Source: Thiothrix winogradskyi (lineage in GTDB: Bacteria > Pseudomonadota > Gammaproteobacteria > Thiotrichales > Thiotrichaceae). Taken from it: a stretch of DNA of 64,000 bases. Where the stretch lies: contig NZ_CP091244.1 in assembly GCF_021650935.1 (NCBI RefSeq), forward strand, positions 2,356,001-2,420,000, written 5' to 3'. Shown here piece after piece: positions 36,477 to 45,269 of the stretch; the stretch's first letter is position 1; each line of letters begins with the position of its first letter. A program made the position numbers and the translations under genes. The notes under the pieces are model-generated. The model saw only the letters and a program-made list of their open reading frames with translations. It made no database searches and was not told the origin of the DNA.

Positions 36477-36488
36477 TCCTGCGGGAAT

Positions 36489-36534
36489 ACATTACCCCCA
36501 TCCCCGACCCTTCCCCGCAAGGGGTGAAGGGAGC
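36489..36534. repeat. Imperfect palindromic repeat (CCCCATCCCC type) after groEL
   Basis: CCCCCATCCCCGACCCTTCC, a short centre and GGGGTGAAGGG form a C-rich/G-rich hairpin. It is related to the repeat at 55614-55662. Confidence 0.6.
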
Positions 36535-36544
36535 AAGATAAAAA

Positions 36545-36573
36545 GAAAGCCCCGCTGGTCGGGGTTTTCTTTT
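36545..36573 (+). terminator. Rho-independent terminator of groESL
   Basis: The stem GAAAGCCCCG/CGGGGTTTTC is followed by TTTTG. Confidence 0.85.
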
Positions 36574-36590
36574 GTCTGTTATTTGTCTAA

Positions 36591-36625
36591 ACCATGATTT
36601 ACAAGATTAAAGGATTAACAGGATA
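36591..36625. repeat. Dispersed repeat (CCATGATTTACAAGATTAAAGG type)
   Basis: The same word pattern, ATGATTT...AGGATT(T)AAGGAT..AACAGGAT, occurs at 51469-51552 in two inverted arms. It forms the upstream border of the truncated PIN gene. Confidence 0.65.
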
Positions 36626-36950
36626 AAAGATCCACCTACCGGCGCAAGTGTTCATTTCAGCCGTTACGGTGTTTGAATTGTATTATGGCGTTGAAAATAG
36701 TCAGGCTCACAAACGCAACTTGGCGGTGTTGGAAAAATTCCTGCGTCCGATGACTGTCCTCGATTTTACCTCTGAGGATGCAAAACAGGCTGCACGGATT
36801 CGTGCCGATCTCAAGCAAAAAGGTACGCCGATTGGGGCTTATGATCTGCAAATTGCCGCGACAGCGTTAGCCAATGGCTTGACGGTAGTGACTAACAACG
36901 CCGATGAGTTTAAGCGGGTTGTTGGGTTGAAGTTGGAGAATTGGGTTTAG
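36626..36950 (+). pseudogene. PIN-domain toxin (VapC-like) lacking its N-terminus
   Basis: The frame DPPTGASVFISAVTVFELYYG ... APIGAYDLQIAATALANGLTVVTNN (the latter with TPIGAYD) is a VapC PIN domain from its second acidic motif onward. The first acidic strand, normally LLDTNI, is missing, replaced by the dispersed repeat at 36591-36625. A GTG at 36648 could start translation, but without the first Asp the active site is incomplete. No antitoxin gene lies upstream. It stands beside an attC-like site. Confidence 0.8.
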
Positions 36951-36977
36951 GGGGGCTGTTGAATCCATTCGGTTGTC

Positions 36978-37081
36978 GGCTAACGCCTTGCTCACCGGTG
37001 AAGTAAATTGGCGCGTGTTTTTGTGTCTTTTTGCAAAAACCGAGACAGTTTAAGGCGCTCGTGTGCAGCAACTTGTTATGT
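36978..37081. other. attC-like integron recombination site
   Basis: A roughly 104-bp imperfect inverted repeat. The left end reads TAAC-GCC-TTGCT-CAC. The right end in reverse complement reads TAAC-AAG-TTGCT-G-CAC. This gives two short paired boxes, an unpaired 3-base spacer and one extrahelical base, which is the attC architecture. The outer box on the + strand is GTTATGT. The sequence match to the GTTRRRY core is partial, so this is a structural call. It lies beyond the 3' end of the McrC-like gene. Confidence 0.5.
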
Positions 37082-37192
37082 GCTGACCTCATGCGGTTAA
37101 ATATTCCAATCTGCATATATCTCTCACATATAGTTAAACTCCGTCAAACAGGCATAAAACTGGAACTTATGCTTGTTTGTTATCTTTGATAA
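37082..37192. other. Short AT-rich spacer after the defence operon
   Basis: About 110 bases between the attC-like site and the stop of the McrC-like gene. No ORF or terminator is convincing. Confidence 0.5.
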
Positions 37193-37381
37193 TTACCACG
37201 CGCCCCATTCACCACAACTTGGGCACTTGATATTAAATGGCTCGATGGCTCTAGTTGATTGATAAGTCCAGTAAGAGCCATTTTTGATTAACCGCGTGTC
37301 TGTACTTCTACAGTGATTAAAACTAATGAACTGTTCACAGTCGTTGCATTGCATCCATACCGAACGAGGGGTTCGGGTAAC

Positions 37382-38982
37382 CAGCAATTCCCGCTATCCA
37401 TCGGTAATCAGAGCTTCGCAGACCTGCGAGGGCTTTGATTTTTACGGGCACAACCATACCCTCCAAGCCCTGAAAGCCTGCCCGAATACCGCCTGACTTT
37501 TGCATAACCCAACACCCTGTTGGAAAACCCCAGCGTACCCTCAAGCCTGATTTTCATCCGCTGCGAATGCCTTTGGGTGTCAGGTCAGCATGTTCATAAC
37601 CCCAAATGATGGCAGCATAGAAGGACTCCCAATCGCTAATCAGATGCTCACGGAACATCCCACGCATCTTCTCCCACAATGCGGTACGGCTCTGTAAGCG
37701 GGTGCGGGCGGCTTGGAAGTACTGGCAGCAAGCTTCCTGAATCTGGTCGATCAGGAAGGCCAACATCATCAGGGTGGCGAACACAGTGGAAAGATGTTGC
37801 TTGCCATGACCGTAATTATGTTCGAGGTTGTAACCGAGGTTTTTAAGGGTGTTAAAGGTTTCGTTCTCCACCTTCCAGCGGGAACGGCCTGCGCGTACCA
37901 CATCCGCCACGTTGTCGGCGGTGAGGGGGATGTCAGTCACGCAGTCATAGATAAAGGTTGTACCGTCGGGGCGTTCCTCCCAATAGTCGATGTAGTTGAC
38001 CCGCACGTCTTGGTTGGCATGGTTGAGCGGGATGTCGTTGGCATAACGGTAGCCACACCGTAACTTTTTGCTCGTCGTGCCTGCCAATTCTTGGGTACTG
38101 CCATTGGCTAACCCGTCCAATACCGTCTTCAGTAATAGGCTGCCACTACGGGCTTTGGCGGTAATGATAAAGCTGTAACCGTTTGACTTCAGAAGACGGA
38201 TGTGCGGTGCATTGCAGGAAAGGGCATCTTGCAGCAGGATCATCTCCATGCGCGGGAAGTCTTGGCGCAACTGGGGGATGAGCCGTTTAGAGGCATTGTG
38301 TTCGCAATCATTTTTCTTGCTGCCATCCTGCTTGGTGATGGCCTCTGGGAAAAAGGGTAATACGGTATTCTTGTCAGGGTGAACCAGCACTGCCGCCAGC
38401 ATCTGGTGGTAATACTCCTCACGTCCGTCCTTGTGTGTCTTAATGCAACAATCCGGGCAAGAGATAGCCCCAGAGCTAAAAATACCTGTTCCATCAATAC
38501 TGACTAAATACTTTCCTAGAAAACGGTAGCCTTCCAGTATGCCTTGCCGTTGCAGTTCCTGATGGATGGCGCGGAACACCGGGCGCAGACGCTGCGGTTT
38601 TACCCCGTCCAATACCGTGCGCATTTGGCTGTCACAGGGAGCATCGGGGATGCCAAACAGGGTTTTCAGGTTGTGCCGTCGTGCCTTGTCCCCGCGCTGT
38701 TTGTCAAACTGCAACAGTGAGCCGTCTTTCAACGAAAATAGGGCAAGCCCTGACATCAGCACGTCAACCAAGGGATAGTCGGGTTTGGTTTTGCGGTGGT
38801 CAGTGACTTCACTGAAACAGCCGCGCACACGTTCCAGCAATCCGGGGACTGAGAGGGTCTTGCGTAGCTTCAGGCTACCAACAAGAGGCAGGGGAGGTGG
38901 TTTTGCAGGCATTTCGTTGCACAGTGACTCGTTTTACAAGACCATGATTATACAGTCATTTTAAGATCGGCGGGAATTGCTG
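37382..38982 (-). mobile_element. IS4-like element with 9-bp target duplication
   Basis: 1601 bp. The inverted ends are CAGCAATTCCCGC at 37382 and its complement ending at 38982. Direct 9-bp duplications TCGGGTAAC lie at 37373-37381 and 38983-38991. It is inserted in the zinc-ribbon region of the McrC-like gene and carries one transposase gene. Confidence 0.9.
37554..38912 (-). CDS. IS4-like DDE transposase
   Basis: A 452-residue transposase, apparently intact. Candidate catalytic residues are the Asp in VSIDGTGIFS, the Asp in ILLQDALSCN and the Glu in RSRWKVENETFNTLK, an IS4-type R-x3-E-x7-K signature. The N-terminal helical domain begins with a Pro-rich segment. ATG at 38910-38912. Family assignment to IS4 versus an unclassified (ISNCY) group is uncertain; the 9-bp target duplication favours IS4. 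Confidence 0.85.
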   Translation of the reverse strand: MPAKPPPLPLVGSLKLRKTLSVPGLLERVRGCFSEVTDHRKTKPDYPLVDVLMSGLALFSLKDGSLLQFDKQRGDKARRHNLKTLFGIPDAPCDSQMRTVLDGVKPQRLRPVFRAIHQELQRQGILEGYRFLGKYLVSIDGTGIFSSGAISCPDCCIKTHKDGREEYYHQMLAAVLVHPDKNTVLPFFPEAITKQDGSKKNDCEHNASKRLIPQLRQDFPRMEMILLQDALSCNAPHIRLLKSNGYSFIITAKARSGSLLLKTVLDGLANGSTQELAGTTSKKLRCGYRYANDIPLNHANQDVRVNYIDYWEERPDGTTFIYDCVTDIPLTADNVADVVRAGRSRWKVENETFNTLKNLGYNLEHNYGHGKQHLSTVFATLMMLAFLIDQIQEACCQYFQAARTRLQSRTALWEKMRGMFREHLISDWESFYAAIIWGYEHADLTPKGIRSG

Positions 38983-39694
38983 TCGGGTAACCCATTTGCG
39001 TTGCTTGTCGTAATAACCTGAAGACTTTTCAATTTTGCGAAGATTTGAGGATCCACAACGGATACAAAATGGTTTTGATACTGTGCGATCATCAGAGCGT
39101 TCATTATCTATTGTGCTAGAGTTTTCAAGTTTATATTGTAAAAATAAACCGAGTAATCTTTGTAGTTCATCTGTATATAACTGCCTATCAATCGGGCTTA
39201 GAAATATTCCTCCATATTGATGCTTTATGGGGTCACCTCCTCCTATCGGTAACTCGCCTAGAAAGCTATATTTCCCCCAATCTTGAGATGTAACCCGTTC
39301 AGGAAGGGCTGTTTTACAAGGGTGAACAATAAATACTGGGTTATCAGTCGATTCTCTATAGTTCTTTTTGTTATAAAGCTGATCAGCAATCCCTATCAAG
39401 CCACCAAACCTTTCAAAGGTAGCTTTATTGTAAAACTTTGCATCCAAAACAAAGCGTTTTTTATGAGGCTGGTGATTTTGGGTATCACTTTCTGCATACC
39501 ACTCAAGATCAATAACAAAATCCGGTCTTTTGCCACTATCCAAAGTTTTCTCATAAGTTAAGGTAATAAAACGCTTTGAATCAGCGTTAGAAAAATTGAA
39601 TTCAATGTCACGTTCATTGGTTTTAATCGCATTGATTAATTGGTATTTCCAACTATCTTGCAATAAAAACCGAAATGACTCTTTCAGTACTTTA

Positions 39695-40964
39695 GGGAAC
39701 CTCTAAAAACCCACTGATACCCACACAAATGTGAGAAAATGCTCATCTGAGCCACCGCCCCGTTACTAGCCATGCCCAAGAAAAGTGCCATCAAAACCAG
39801 TCTGTTTGCCGCCGAAGAGCGTGAACAGAAACTCGACCGCAAGGGCGACCTGCTGTCCACGCTGAACCAGCACGTCAACTTTGTCGCCTTGGCAGCAGAA
39901 ATCGACCACATCGCCCCACGCCCAAGTGACAAGCGAGGAGGCCGTCCACCCTACCCAACGGAACTGATGGTACGGGTCTTGGTGTTGCAACACCTGTACA
40001 ACCTGTCGGACGAGGCATTGGAATACCAATTGCTTGACCGGCTGTCGTTCCAACGGTTTTGTGGCCTGCGTCATTCCAGCACGATCCCGGATGCCAATAC
40101 CTTGTGGGTATTCCGTGAACGGATCAGTGCGGCAGGTGGTGCGGATGCCCTGTTTGATGCCGTCCAACGGCAATTACAACAACACGGTTTTATTGCCCGT
40201 GGTGGTCAAATCGTTGATGCCACGCTGGTGGAAGCCCCTAAACAACATTTCCACAAAGAAGAAAAAGCGCTGTTGGAACAAGCGGCAACACCTGCTGACT
40301 GGACACCTGCCCAACGTCGCCAAAAGGATACGGAAGCAAGCTGGACGAAAAAACACGGTAAAAGTTACCACGGCTACAAACTCAGTATCAGTGCCGATCG
40401 GAAATACAAACTCATCCGCAAACACCACATCAGCACCGCCAAAGAACATGACACCAACCATTTTGAAGCGGTGCTTGACCGAGCCAACACCAGCCGTGAC
40501 GTATGGGCGGACAAAGGTTACGAAGACCAATCCCGTGAACAACGCCTCAACCAAGGTAGCTGGCGGTTACACATCCAGCACAAAGCCAAGAAAGGCAAGC
40601 CGCAATCCGACTGCCAGAAGCGCCGCAACACCCGCATCGCCAGACCCCGCGCACGGGTTGAGCATGTGTTTGGGTCAATCTGTGCGATGGGAGGCAAAGC
40701 CATCCGCAGCATCGGGTTGGCACGGGCAGTATTCGGCCTCAGCATTAAGGCAACCGTGTATAACTTGCGGCGGCTTTGTTCACTCAAAGAGGGCGGAGTT
40801 GTGCCCATTTGATGGAGAAATTCCCGAAAAAACAGCAAAAATGCGGAAAAACCACCTGATTGTGGCTTGGTGTGCTAAAAATTGAGATGGGTTGGTGTTT
40901 TTTTAACAAAATGTCGATAGACCAACGCTAACCGTTGCAATACGCCGGGTTTTTAGAGGTTCCC
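39695..40964 (+). mobile_element. IS5-family element, copy B (intact)
   Basis: 1270 bp with 18-bp inverted ends GGGAACCTCTAAAAACCC and a target duplication TTTA (39691-39694 and 40965-40968). It is one base longer than copies A, C and D and is inserted in the McrC-like gene. Confidence 0.95.
39772..40812 (+). CDS. IS5-family transposase (intact)
   Basis: A 346-residue DDE transposase and the only uninterrupted copy of this element in the window. It has an N-terminal DUF772-type domain (RGGRPPYPTELMVRVLVLQ) and the catalytic motifs QIVDATLVEAPK, DVWADKGYEDQ and RPRARVEHVFG. The copy differs at many scattered sites from the three frameshifted copies, so it is not simply their parent with one change. 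It could mobilise them in trans. Confidence 0.93.
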   Translation: MPKKSAIKTSLFAAEEREQKLDRKGDLLSTLNQHVNFVALAAEIDHIAPRPSDKRGGRPPYPTELMVRVLVLQHLYNLSDEALEYQLLDRLSFQRFCGLRHSSTIPDANTLWVFRERISAAGGADALFDAVQRQLQQHGFIARGGQIVDATLVEAPKQHFHKEEKALLEQAATPADWTPAQRRQKDTEASWTKKHGKSYHGYKLSISADRKYKLIRKHHISTAKEHDTNHFEAVLDRANTSRDVWADKGYEDQSREQRLNQGSWRLHIQHKAKKGKPQSDCQKRRNTRIARPRARVEHVFGSICAMGGKAIRSIGLARAVFGLSIKATVYNLRRLCSLKEGGVVPI

Positions 40965-41206
40965 TTTAATAATTTGAAGTAGACACCATCGTTCGTACAA
41001 GAGTGGCATATTGACAAGACCAATAGAGTCAATCTCTTCAAGGCTGACTAATAGCTCTTCATCAGCAAGGTTTGTAATTTCCCTCAAAATTTTATAGCCA
41101 TTATGTATCCCTTGGTAATGGGGGTTCCCTATGTGTCAAGCTACCCTGAGACCACCCCGATAGCGAAATGAATGTATAATCGGGTCAAGACACAGGAAGC
41201 AAGACG

Positions 41207-41590
41207 ATGCCGAAACCAACCAGTGAATTACCGGACAACCACGTGATGCCAAACCCACGCCATGAAAAGCGCACCTACCGCTATTTCAGTGCAGCAGACA
41301 AGAAACGCATCCTTGCCGAAGCTGATGCCTGCGCTCACGGTGAATTGGGTGAACTGCTACGCAGAGAGAAGATTTACAGCACTCAACTGCAAACATGGCG
41401 CAATCAATTGGCAACCGCAGGCGAAACGGGCTTGGAGAACGCCACGGTGGGACGTAAACCGTCAAAAGACAGCAAAGATAAAGCGATAGATGCCCTCCAA
41501 CGCGAAAACGCCAAGCTGGAACAACGTCTACAGGTGGCGGAAGGCTTATTGGAACTCCAAAAAAAGCCTTCACGCTATTGGATCACCTGA
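41207..41590 (+). CDS. IS3-family transposase orfA (copy 3)
   Basis: 127 residues: an HTH head and leucine-zipper tail, ending KKPSRYWIT after an A7 run at about 41559-41565. A -1 slip on the A7 followed by G would extend it as KKAFTLLDHLNN... and terminate at a TGA overlapping the orfB ATG. That would give the longer form seen in copy 1. It binds IS ends together with OrfB in this family. Confidence 0.8.
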   Translation: MPKPTSELPDNHVMPNPRHEKRTYRYFSAADKKRILAEADACAHGELGELLRREKIYSTQLQTWRNQLATAGETGLENATVGRKPSKDSKDKAIDALQRENAKLEQRLQVAEGLLELQKKPSRYWIT

Positions 41591-41606
41591 ACAACGTGAG
41601 CCGCTC

Positions 41607-42767
41607 ATGAGTATCCTACTGGAAAGCCGTCCCCCGGATGTCTCCGTGCGTGCAGGTTGTGCCGCCTTGGCGCTATCACGTGCCAGCTATTACCGCTACA
41701 GTAGCAACCAGACGGTCATTGACGTGGTGGCAAACGACGCAGTATCTGACGCTGTGCCGGTGTCTGATGAACCGGCACCGATGGCGGAAACCACCGCAGC
41801 GGTTGAAGCCATTGCTATCGTTGAAACCGTTGCTGCCGTCCGCCCGATCCCGGACAATGCTCTAAGTGCCGCCGAACAGGAACAGGTACTGACGGTACTC
41901 AACAGTGAACGCTTTGCTGACCAACCACCCGCCGAAGTGTATGCCACCTTGCTGAGCGAAGGCATCTATTACTGCTCCGTCAGCACCATGTACCGCCTGC
42001 TGCGCAAAGCTCGGCAAATCGGGGAACGCCGTCCCCAACGTCAACCTCAGACGCACGCCATGCCGCGCCTGCGAGCCACGCGCCCCAACGAAGTGTGGAC
42101 GTGGGACATCACGAAGTTAGCGACTGAACAACGCGGTGTTTACCTGTCACTGTACGTGGTGCTGGACTTGTACAGCCGTTTCATCGTCGCCTGGATGGTC
42201 TCCCGCAAGGAGAACAGCCACCTAGCCAAACAACTGATGCAAGAAGCCAGCACCCGTTACCGCATTGGCTTGGGGGAACTCACCCTGCACCAAGACCGGG
42301 GCGCACCCATGACGGCTCACGGCTACCTCGACCTGATGGCAGAACTGGAGATCACCTGTAGCCACAGCCGCCCACGAGTCAGCAACGACAACCCGTTCAG
42401 CGAAAGCCAGTTCAAGACCTGCAAGCAACAACCCGATTACCCCGGACGCTTCGCCAGTGTCAGCCATGCGCGGGAATGGTTTGCCGACTACGTGGAATGG
42501 TACAACTTCGACCACCAACACAGTGGCTTGGCTTTCTTCACCCCCGAACAAGTGTTCACGAATCGGGTGGGCGACGTGGCTATTTGCCGCCAAACGGCAT
42601 TGCAAACCGCCTATGAAACCAACCCAAAACGGTTCATCAACGGTGCGCCCGTCGTTAAGTTGCCGCCCAAGGAAGTGTGGATTAATCCGGCACATCCTGA
42701 CGAAGCGGATGAAAACATAGCAGTGAATTTCCCTACATTATCGGCTGCCAAAAAAGCCTGTTTGTAG
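41607..42767 (+). CDS. IS3-family transposase orfB (copy 3, intact)
   Basis: A 386-residue catalytic subunit. It has an N-terminal HTH_21-like stretch (VRAGCAALALSRASYYRYS), an Ala/Val-rich linker and an rve integrase core with all three acids in EVWTWDITK, LHQDRGAPM and NPFSESQFK. The frame is open further upstream to 41490, but the ATG at 41607 overlaps the orfA -1 stop and fits the family start. It is the only intact orfB of three copies and therefore the likely source of transposition for this element. Confidence 0.88.
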   Translation: MSILLESRPPDVSVRAGCAALALSRASYYRYSSNQTVIDVVANDAVSDAVPVSDEPAPMAETTAAVEAIAIVETVAAVRPIPDNALSAAEQEQVLTVLNSERFADQPPAEVYATLLSEGIYYCSVSTMYRLLRKARQIGERRPQRQPQTHAMPRLRATRPNEVWTWDITKLATEQRGVYLSLYVVLDLYSRFIVAWMVSRKENSHLAKQLMQEASTRYRIGLGELTLHQDRGAPMTAHGYLDLMAELEITCSHSRPRVSNDNPFSESQFKTCKQQPDYPGRFASVSHAREWFADYVEWYNFDHQHSGLAFFTPEQVFTNRVGDVAICRQTALQTAYETNPKRFINGAPVVKLPPKEVWINPAHPDEADENIAVNFPTLSAAKKACL

Positions 42768-43901
42768 TTTTATTTTTTAACAGACCGGTCTCAATTTGCT
42801 TGACACGTTCCGTACATAACGATTTTCAGAAACATTATATGAAGGTGTCGTAGCTCGGCTGGTTAAAAATCTTTGGTTGGTTTTACTGGCAAGCTCCATA
42901 AATGTGCGATTAACTGGTTTAACCGCTTTGCGGGGCTTTAAATTTTGTATTTCTCGAAGCTCCACTTTAGGAGTGTCTAGAACCTTTTCAGCATGTGAAA
43001 TAAGGTGGTTAATACACTCAATTACCGTCTCATTAATACCAATGCCACCGCTGGGCTTATCCGTTTGAATAGCACTTGAGTCATCTAATATAAGTTCCCA
43101 CAAATCATCCTTAAAACTAGACAGGTACGTTTCTAATTGGTCGCGGGTGAAATCCACTGAACCAATAAGTACATGACACGTTTGCTCTTGCAAAATAAGC
43201 TTTAGTGTACCAGCAGTGTTTATGTCGGTATGTCGCCAAAATTTATTCTGTTTTTCCCATGAATCTTTTACAATCCACCAGGTTTTACCAGTATCAATAT
43301 CTTGAATTGGACTAAGATGCTGCGCCTCACCACTAGGTAGCTCAATGTATGGATTTACCTGCTTGCTATCTAAAAAGCGTATTCCAAGTTGTCCACGTAA
43401 CCCTTCCGTATTGGGATAAATAGTGGTTTCGCATTCGAAAATTTTAATTTTATCATTATATTCAAGGGATAAACTGTTCAAAGACTCCGTTACTTTGGTA
43501 ACAGTTTCTTTATCGTACCACTGCACTTCAATGTATTTGATTTCAAACTTTGGTTTCATGGTTATGACCAAAAATTCACAACGCCATCATTTGCCTTTGC
43601 ATCACTAACTACACGTTCTAATGCGGCGACCGCAGAGAAAATCTCAGGCATTTCCTTATAAATTGGTAATAGTTGTTTAATACGCTCTGCAAATACCTTC
43701 TCAATTAAATCTAACTTTGTTTGCTGTCCTACTGTTTTGTTCCCATCAAAAGTAAATTTCGGCAGAACTTTATGAAGTAAAAAATTATTGATGGGTTGGA
43801 GTGAGTCATTATTTACATCTTTAAAAAGAGCTAAGTAATGGAGTCCCTGACGAATAGTACGCATCCCAAACTCTACACCTAATTTATGGAAAAACTCTCT
43901 A

Positions 43902-44047
43902 GGGCAGCACCAGAAACCATCGCCGCCGGAATTGAACAAGCCATTGAACGTAAACGTGATGTGGCTTACTTGCCGGGCTGGTGGTGGCTGATCATGACAG
44001 TGATCCGCGCCATTCCTGAAACCATCTTCAAACGCTTGGCGCTGTAA
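43902..44047 (+). pseudogene. 3' end of a short-chain dehydrogenase gene
   Basis: The 47 codons APETIAAGIEQAIERKRDV to IPETIFKRLAL and stop match the C-terminus of membrane-associated SDR-family oxidoreductases. The catalytic part is absent; the sequence starts at the very border of the IS5-mobilised unit. The next gene starts four bases after its stop, so the two were probably an operon in the donor. Confidence 0.75.
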
Positions 44048-44051
44048 TGCC

Positions 44052-45245
44052 ATGAAACTGTTGTTATGGTTTGAACATTTCATTTTCCACACAGCGGTAT
44101 GGAAGCTGGTGACGGTCATTCTATTGGTGATGCTGTTCAAAACCGGCATCTGGTACATCCCCAATCTGGAGATGTCGCTGGCACTGGCCTTGAACCCGTT
44201 TGCCAACCCATTCACCGACCCGAATGCACATTATCTGGTGTGGAACTGGCTTAGCCCCTTCATAGCGTGGTTATTGGGCATCAAGGCGTTCTGGGCATTT
44301 TTCCTGCTGCATCTGGGTTTTGTGGTGGCCTTTACGGCACTATTCATCCGGCAGATATTTGTCCGCTTGCCGGAACGCGAAGCGCGGGTAGCACTGATCG
44401 TGTTCGCACTGCTGCCGGTATCGGCAACAGCATATTTCTGGACAGGGCCAGATGCGCTGACACTGTTGTTGCTGTTGCTGGCGGTGGGAGAAATCCCCCC
44501 TAGCCCCCCTTTTGCAAAGGGGGGAACAGGAAACTGGCCTATTCTAGCCTCCCCCTTTGCAAAAGGGGGATTGAGGGGGATTTTCTTCCTCTGCATTGGC
44601 ATCCTGTTGGGAATGCAGCATTTTGAGCAGGCATTATTCGCCATAGGAGGCTTGCTGTTTGCACTGCTACTCGACAAAAAATCACCTGTTTTCCCGTTAT
44701 TTCTGCTGGCGGGGATTGTGGCAGGCAAACTGACACTGATTGGTGTCTTCAACCATGCGGATATGCAGGTGAACAGCGGCAGGACATTCTGGCTACAGGA
44801 ACACCTCGACCTGTTGTTAGGTTCGTTCTTTTTCCACTTGCATCACATTCTGTGGTCGGTGCTGGGGCTGGGCTGGTTGGTGGCACTGAAATATGCGGAT
44901 CAGGGCAGGCAGTCGTTGGCGTTTTTTCTCACGCTGGCGGGTTTGCTGCTGCTGTTACTGGTGTCGGCTGACCAGACACGGGTATTGGCAATTGTCACCT
45001 TCCCGTTACTGGCGGTTTACTGGCTGTTAAACCGGGAGTTCCTGACGCAATTCACTGACCGACAAGTAGCGGGGCTATTCCTGCTATGGCTACTGATACC
45101 GTGGAGCTGGGTGTGGATCGGAGAACCGCGCACCTCTGCCCTGCCTTACGACCTTGCCTGGCTACTGAACAACATGTTTGGCTGGTTTGACGTGCCTGCC
45201 AACCCTGCCTTATGGCCGTTTGCCGATGAGTTGCATAAGTGGTGA
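44052..45245 (+). CDS. Polytopic membrane protein of unknown function
   Basis: 397 residues with about nine to ten hydrophobic segments. The pattern of an early loop with NWLSPFIAWLLG resembles polyprenyl-phosphate-sugar-dependent or other membrane glycosyl-type proteins, but I do not recognise the family. Residues ~145-180 (GEIPPSPPFAKGG ... FAKGGLRGIFF) come from a palindromic repeat inserted in frame between TM segments. It neighbours an FkbM methyltransferase and a probable carbohydrate-related fragment, which suggests a surface-glycan locus in the donor. Confidence 0.7.
   Translation: MKLLLWFEHFIFHTAVWKLVTVILLVMLFKTGIWYIPNLEMSLALALNPFANPFTDPNAHYLVWNWLSPFIAWLLGIKAFWAFFLLHLGFVVAFTALFIRQIFVRLPEREARVALIVFALLPVSATAYFWTGPDALTLLLLLLAVGEIPPSPPFAKGGTGNWPILASPFAKGGLRGIFFLCIGILLGMQHFEQALFAIGGLLFALLLDKKSPVFPLFLLAGIVAGKLTLIGVFNHADMQVNSGRTFWLQEHLDLLLGSFFFHLHHILWSVLGLGWLVALKYADQGRQSLAFFLTLAGLLLLLLVSADQTRVLAIVTFPLLAVYWLLNREFLTQFTDRQVAGLFLLWLLIPWSWVWIGEPRTSALPYDLAWLLNNMFGWFDVPANPALWPFADELHKW
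44491..44583. repeat. 93-bp palindromic repeat inside a membrane-protein gene
   Basis: The outer arms AAATCCCCCCTAG/TTGAGGGGGATTT enclose two hairpins built on CCCCCTTTTGCAAAGGGGG-type cores. It is translated in frame. Confidence 0.85.
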
Positions 45246-45269
45246 AACAACAATGAAAACAGAGAACTC

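Larger units (their letters stand above)
41127..42812 (+). mobile_element. IS3-family element, copy 3 (complete)
   Basis: 1686 bp from CCCTATGTGTCAAGC to GCTTGACACGTTCCG, with partial terminal inverted repeats sharing GTGTCAAGC and GAGACC. No target duplication is found, and the flanking McrC-like protein lacks a stretch here. The insertion was therefore followed by an adjacent deletion or arose by rearrangement. Confidence 0.9.
37193..43559 (-). pseudogene. McrC-like nuclease (DUF2357 + PD-(D/E)XK + zinc ribbon), broken by three IS elements
   Basis: Four pieces of one gene. 43559-42813 is the N-terminal DUF2357-like part from MKPKFEIKYIEV to SENRYV. 41126-40965 is a 54-codon piece, NPHYQGI ... 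NMPLLYERWCLLQIIK. 39690-38983 holds the nuclease core (KRPDFVIDLEW then FVLDAKFY) and first zinc-ribbon half (CIRCGS). 37372-37193 holds the second half (MQCNDC, CPSCGEWGAW and stop). All pieces are whole codons and rejoin in frame to about 598 residues. Two insertions have exact target duplications; the IS3 junction has none and probably lost about 100 residues. It begins two bases after the McrB-like stop. It is the likely effector nuclease of an McrBC-type system. Confidence 0.85.

Noticed and set aside
37193..37387. A free-standing small zinc-ribbon protein
   Set aside because: The 9-bp duplication at the IS4-like ends joins it in frame to the upstream CIRCGS half, so it is the C-terminus of the nuclease and not a separate gene.
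37335..37544. A 69-codon minus-strand ORF overlapping the end of the McrC-like gene
   Set aside because: Most of it lies in the left end of the IS4-like element and it is out of frame with the zinc-ribbon part of the McrC-like gene, which explains the sequence better.
38956..38982. C-terminus QQFPPILK of the nuclease fragment
   Set aside because: These codons belong to the IS4-like terminal repeat; the true C-terminus is at 37193-37372.
41490..41606. Longer orfB start in IS3 copy 3
   Set aside because: The extra 39 codons overlap orfA in another frame and do not look like the family N-terminus; the ATG at 41607 fits better.
43562..44215. A 217-codon minus-strand ORF as a distinct gene
   Set aside because: Only 43562-43901 is coding-like (the McrB-like C-terminus); the rest is the reverse of the SDR and membrane-protein genes.
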